From Sinobaca qinghaiensis (GTDB taxonomy: Bacteria; Bacillota; Bacilli; Bacillales; Marinococcaceae): 64,000 nt of DNA. Below are positions 60,913 to 64,000 of the stretch, piece by piece. The notes under the pieces were generated by a model, which worked only from the letters and a program-made list of their open reading frames with translations, was not told the DNA's origin and made no database searches. The stretch is from assembly GCF_003610495.1 (NCBI RefSeq), contig NZ_RAPK01000011.1, positions 248,001-312,000 on the forward strand, written 5' to 3'. A program made the position numbers and the translations under genes. The first letter of the stretch is position 1. Each line of letters begins with the position of its first letter.

Positions 60913-62406
60913 TTATCTTCTTTTTGGAAGAGATGGATCTTTTCGTACCGTTTTATAAAAAGAAACCCCCATTAATAATATGACGACCGAGAAAGGCAGC
61001 GCAGCAATAATGAGTATATTCTGCAGCCCCTGCGTCCCTCCGAAGTAAACTACTACAGCTGCTACTGCAGACATAGTAAGCCCCCACATTACTTTTACCG
61101 TGTTGGGAGGATTAATAGAGCCTCCTACCGTCAGCATCCCCAGTACAAAGGTAGCTGAATCCGCAGAGGTGATAAAGAAAACAGCAATAACTACAATAGT
61201 AATTATCGACATTAAAAAGCCGAGCGGGTATTCCTGTAAAACGGCAAATGTGGCCGTTTCAAGCGAATAATCCGATATCGTAGCGATTCCCAGCTGTTCT
61301 AAATTAATAGCTGAAACTCCAAAAACAGCGAAGAAAATAAAGCAGACAATCGCTGGAACGAACAGGACACCGAGCATAAATTCTTTGATTGTACGCCCTC
61401 TTGAAATACGGGCAATAAAAATGCCTACAAAAGGTGACCAGGAAATCCACCATGCCCAGTAGAAAATCGTCCAGGCATTAATCCACGAACGGTTATCTTC
61501 GTTTAATGGCTCTAAATGAAAGCTCATATCAAAGAAGTTGGAAATATATCCACCCATCGTGTTCGTAAACATATTAAAAATGTATAAAGTCGGCCCTACA
61601 ATAAGAAGCATCAGCAGGAGTATAAAAGCTAAAATCATATTAAAATTACTTAAATACTTAATACCTTTACTGATTCCTGTCCAGGCAGATAAAATAAATA
61701 ATGCCGTTGCTACCGTTAGAATTACCATCTGCATAGCAAAGGTGTTCGGTGTTCCAAACAAAAAGGAGATACCTTCATTCATCTGTGCAGAACCGAACCC
61801 AAGCGTGGAGGCGACACCTACAACCGTTGCAAATACAGCGAGTGTATCAATAAGCGTGCCGGGCAGGCCGCGCATTGCCTTTTCGCCAAACAACGGCTCC
61901 AGCGTAGCACTTACCAGTCCTGGATATCCTTTGTGAAACTTAAAGTAGGCAAGCACTAGCGCCACAACGCCGTAAACCGCCCAGGCATGAATACCCCAAT
62001 GAAAAAAAGAGTACTGCAGCGCTTCTTCTATTGCCTGATTGGATCCAATCTCAGCGCCCGGTGTATTGATAAAAGCGTGGGAGATCGGCTCGGAAGTTGT
62101 CCAGAATACAAGTCCCATTCCCATACCGGCGGAAAACAGCATAGCAAACCAGCTGAGTAAACCAAATTCCGGTTTTTCATTATCCTTTCCTAACCGGATA
62201 CGTCCGATTCTGGAAAATATTAGATATACACAGAATACGAGCATTAACACGACAATAATAAGATAATACCAGCCGAATGCAGTAGAGAATGTAGTGGTCA
62301 TTGTAGTCGTGACAGTCTCCAGCTGTGTCGGCGCAATACTTCCCCAAACTACCATAATGAGGCAGATTGAGATCGCAAACCAAAATACTAACGTTGCATT
62401 CTTCAC
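60913..62406 (-). CDS. BCCT-family transporter
   Basis: 497 residues, twelve helices; signature IFYWAWWISWSPFVGIFIARISRGRTIKEF and HWGIHAWAVYGVVALVLAYFKF. The tail is short and basic (KTVRKDPSLPKRR), unlike the longer acidic tail of the BCCT gene just downstream. It resembles the BCCT gene of the carnitine cluster more closely than the 521-aa one. GTG start 62406 after GAGGTGAAG. Likely betaine/choline/carnitine uptake. Confidence 0.92.
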   Translation of the reverse strand: MKNATLVFWFAISICLIMVVWGSIAPTQLETVTTTMTTTFSTAFGWYYLIIVVLMLVFCVYLIFSRIGRIRLGKDNEKPEFGLLSWFAMLFSAGMGMGLVFWTTSEPISHAFINTPGAEIGSNQAIEEALQYSFFHWGIHAWAVYGVVALVLAYFKFHKGYPGLVSATLEPLFGEKAMRGLPGTLIDTLAVFATVVGVASTLGFGSAQMNEGISFLFGTPNTFAMQMVILTVATALFILSAWTGISKGIKYLSNFNMILAFILLLMLLIVGPTLYIFNMFTNTMGGYISNFFDMSFHLEPLNEDNRSWINAWTIFYWAWWISWSPFVGIFIARISRGRTIKEFMLGVLFVPAIVCFIFFAVFGVSAINLEQLGIATISDYSLETATFAVLQEYPLGFLMSIITIVVIAVFFITSADSATFVLGMLTVGGSINPPNTVKVMWGLTMSAVAAVVVYFGGTQGLQNILIIAALPFSVVILLMGVSFYKTVRKDPSLPKRR

Positions 62407-62726
62407 TTCTTCACCTCATATGTTCAATTTTTTTTTTGCTATGTACAGCCTGCTTCATATACCCTTTCCTGTCAGATTCAAACAAAATGCCATGTCCTGC
62501 TGTTCCAGTAAGTTATTTTACCATACATTAGCAGAGGAATTAATAAAGATTGCCACTTACCTTAATTTCTTCCTGAATGAACTACTTTTCTACCTCCAGC
62601 AGATAAATACTAATCGAACGAAACATGCGTCTACCGCCTTTGTTTTTAACGCTTTACAGCTGTTCTTATTTGAACTGCAGTTTTTTTACGATATACTGAA
62701 TAGGACTAAAAAAGGAGTGCCAGTTT
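62407..62726. other. Gene-free stretch
   Basis: Between the BCCT gene and the 101-aa gene. I find no convincing ORF, strong hairpin or riboswitch; it presumably holds two divergent promoters. Confidence 0.4.
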
Positions 62727-63032
62727 ATGAGTGAAGAAAAGTATAACGAAGTAGAAAAACGGGTTATTGAACAATATCAGCAGGATGAACGAATGATGAT
62801 TCTTGTATTTGCCCAATGGTGTATTAACAATGAGCTTGATCCATCAGCCCTTTATAAAAAAGCTTATCCCCTTCAGGCTGAAAATGCCGCTCTTCGGGAT
62901 GGGATTGCTTTAACGGTGCCTAAAGAAGAATCAGAACCTATTGCTGACTCCACCCTGTTAAACGTTCTGAGCCTGTTTGGAAATGAAGACTTATCTGTCG
63001 TTGTATCCGAGTATATGAACACAGGAAAGTAA
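62727..63032 (+). CDS. Hypothetical small soluble protein
   Basis: 101 residues, acidic, helical (EKRVIEQYQQDERMMILVFAQWCINNELDPSALYKKAYP), ATG 62727 behind AAAAGGAG. No membrane helix or signal peptide; one cysteine. Not recognised. Monocistronic with its own terminator, convergent with czrA. Confidence 0.7.
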   Translation: MSEEKYNEVEKRVIEQYQQDERMMILVFAQWCINNELDPSALYKKAYPLQAENAALRDGIALTVPKEESEPIADSTLLNVLSLFGNEDLSVVVSEYMNTGK

Positions 63033-63077
63033 TCCGTTTAGAATTTAGCTTTTTATAAGGACAGCTTTCATGTTAAA

Positions 63078-63117
63078 AACAGCCCTGTATCCTTTTAATA
63101 AGGCATACAGGGCTGTT
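63078..63117. terminator. Terminator between convergent genes
   Basis: AACAGCCCTGTAT/ATACAGGGCTGTT perfect stem with a 14-base loop. Confidence 0.75.
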
Positions 63118-63137
63118 AAGTTTATATTTTACCGGCA

Positions 63138-63446
63138 TTACGTATGTTCACTATGGCTGAGTGCCTGATTCAGCAGTTCAATAACATGGCTGTCATCGCA
63201 GCTGTAGTACAGATGATTGCCGCTGCGCCTGTATTTTACTAGCTTCATCTGCCGCAGCGTCCGAAGCTGATGGGAGACCGCTGACTGATTCATCTGCAGA
63301 ATATCAGCAATATGATTAACGGAGCATTCTTCTTCAGCAAGAAGATGCATAATTTTTATACGAGTTGGATCAGCCAGTGCTTTAAATAAATGATACGTAT
63401 CCTGGGCATGCTGCTCTGTAAGCAGCTGATGCGAGTCTTTTTTCAT
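63138..63446 (-). CDS. czrA: ArsR/SmtB-family zinc sensor
   Basis: 102 residues with a winged helix (VNHIADILQMNQSAVSHQLRTLRQMKLV). The C-terminal helix carries the alpha-5 metal site of CzrA: Asp and His in DSH, then HSEH ten residues later (D-x-H..H-x-x-H spacing exact). This site binds Zn or Co and releases the protein from DNA. It follows the CDF transporter gene by 14 bases, forming a czcD-czrA unit. ATG 63446 after AAAGGAG. Confidence 0.93.
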   Translation of the reverse strand: MKKDSHQLLTEQHAQDTYHLFKALADPTRIKIMHLLAEEECSVNHIADILQMNQSAVSHQLRTLRQMKLVKYRRSGNHLYYSCDDSHVIELLNQALSHSEHT

Positions 63447-63460
63447 TGAAAAGCTCCTTT

Positions 63461-64000
63461 CTATACGGTGGAATGTTCCAGATGCCTGAGATCTTCGTAT
63501 TCAATCTGAATCGTGCTGTGTTCAATACCCAGGTTATCATAAATCCATCGGTTTGCTTCAACGAGCACATCCTGGCCTTTTAAACGAAAATGTTCTTCCA
63601 CGACGATGTGGCAGGTAAAGCTGTACAGGCCGGAGGTGATAGTCCAGACGTGCATGTCATGGACAGCAAGCACTCCGTTAATTTTTTCAAGCTCTGCCTT
63701 TACCTCATCGCAGTCTACGTGGGCTGGAGCTCCTTCTACCAGAATATGAATGCTTTCTTTACACAGATTCCAGCCGGCAATACCGATCAATACAGCGATG
63801 CCTGCACTTAGAATCAGGTCCATCGCATACCAGTTAAAAAAATAAATGCTCAGCCCTGCAATAATAGCTCCAACTGATCCAAGAGTATCTCCTATAACAT
63901 GCAAGAAAGCACCTTTCATGTTCAAATTTTCTTTTATTTCCCCTCCGGATAATATATATAAACAGAGAATATTGGCAATCAAACCAACCACCGCAATGAT
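63461..64000 (-). CDS. czcD: Cation diffusion facilitator, zinc exporter (partial)
   Basis: The C-terminal 179 residues of a CDF transporter; the frame stays open to the right edge, so the N-terminal helices are outside. Visible are helix 5 with the H-x-x-x-D zinc site (HVIGDTLGSVGAI), the following helix, and the cytoplasmic domain (EKINGVLAVHDMHVWTITSG, FTCHIVVE, HSTIQIE) with its zinc-binding histidines. Paired with the CzrA-type sensor, the likely substrate is Zn2+ (also Co or Cd). Confidence 0.92.
   Translation of the reverse strand: MIAVVGLIANILCLYILSGGEIKENLNMKGAFLHVIGDTLGSVGAIIAGLSIYFFNWYAMDLILSAGIAVLIGIAGWNLCKESIHILVEGAPAHVDCDEVKAELEKINGVLAVHDMHVWTITSGLYSFTCHIVVEEHFRLKGQDVLVEANRWIYDNLGIEHSTIQIEYEDLRHLEHSTV

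Noticed and set aside
60721-60975. 84-aa plus-strand frame near the BCCT stop
   Set aside because: It runs through the BCCT terminator and C-terminus on the opposite strand; shadow frame.
1-64000. tRNA, rRNA, CRISPR array, insertion sequence or phage genes
   Set aside because: I looked for regularly spaced repeats, transposase or integrase motifs and cloverleaf-like stretches and saw none.

Overview
The window looks like a chromosomal segment of a low-to-mid GC Bacillota, most likely a moderately halophilic or alkaliphilic member of the Bacillaceae. The reasons are strong AGGAGG-type ribosome binding sites with frequent TTG/GTG starts, Bacillus-type families (PadR+DUF2812, YitT, GbsR, CzrA, NDH-2 with a Rex-like box), very acidic exported lipoproteins, and three BCCT compatible-solute/carnitine-type transporters. 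The genus is inference. I see no rRNA, tRNA, insertion sequence, prophage or CRISPR array; this is core and accessory metabolism, not a mobile island.

Layout. 1-5 kb: an RND efflux pump (cut by the left edge) translationally coupled to a MarR regulator, a divergent second MarR, a CAP-domain protein, a DUF429 protein and two small membrane proteins. 5-12 kb: a P1B-4 metal ATPase, three universal stress proteins and a CaCA-type cation exchanger. 12-24 kb: a TetR/MFS pair, several small orphan genes, an Acr3-like transporter with a probable CTG start, a sulfotransferase, a PadR/DUF2812 unit with twin operators, and a zinc pair (ZnuA-like and ZinT-like lipoproteins sharing one extra His-rich module). 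24-32 kb: CapA-like, CNNM/CorC, another tandem universal stress protein, two oxidoreductases, a CHRD surface protein and a SurA_N lipoprotein. 32-39 kb: a galactitol-type PTS operon (EIIA, EIIB, EIIC, two dehydrogenases, a previously hidden 50-aa membrane protein, PRD activator with a cre box). 39-44 kb: a carnitine catabolic cluster with GbsR-type regulator and divergent BCCT carrier. 44-50 kb: three cyclic-di-GMP proteins around a YitT protein. 50-58 kb: NDH-2, a small-multidrug-type membrane protein, SelO, VOC protein, NADP isocitrate dehydrogenase and an OFA-family MFS. 58-64 kb: two more BCCT carriers, a FusB-like EF-G-binding protein, and a czrA/czcD zinc unit cut by the right edge.

How it works together. 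The recurring themes are osmolyte/quaternary amine uptake and use (three BCCT, carnitine degradation), metal homeostasis (P1B-4 ATPase, ZnuA/ZinT, CzrA/CzcD, CNNM), and redox or energy stress (two universal stress genes with the same CRP/FNR-type site at exactly the same distance from the -10, and NDH-2 with a Rex-like site plus a leader terminator). The most distinctive observations are the paired class-II CRP/FNR promoters, the shared HYH/HWHW module in the zinc lipoproteins, the structured leader of the CNNM gene, a short gene interrupted at a 13-A run, and four small membrane proteins of 33-60 residues found by reading between the larger genes.
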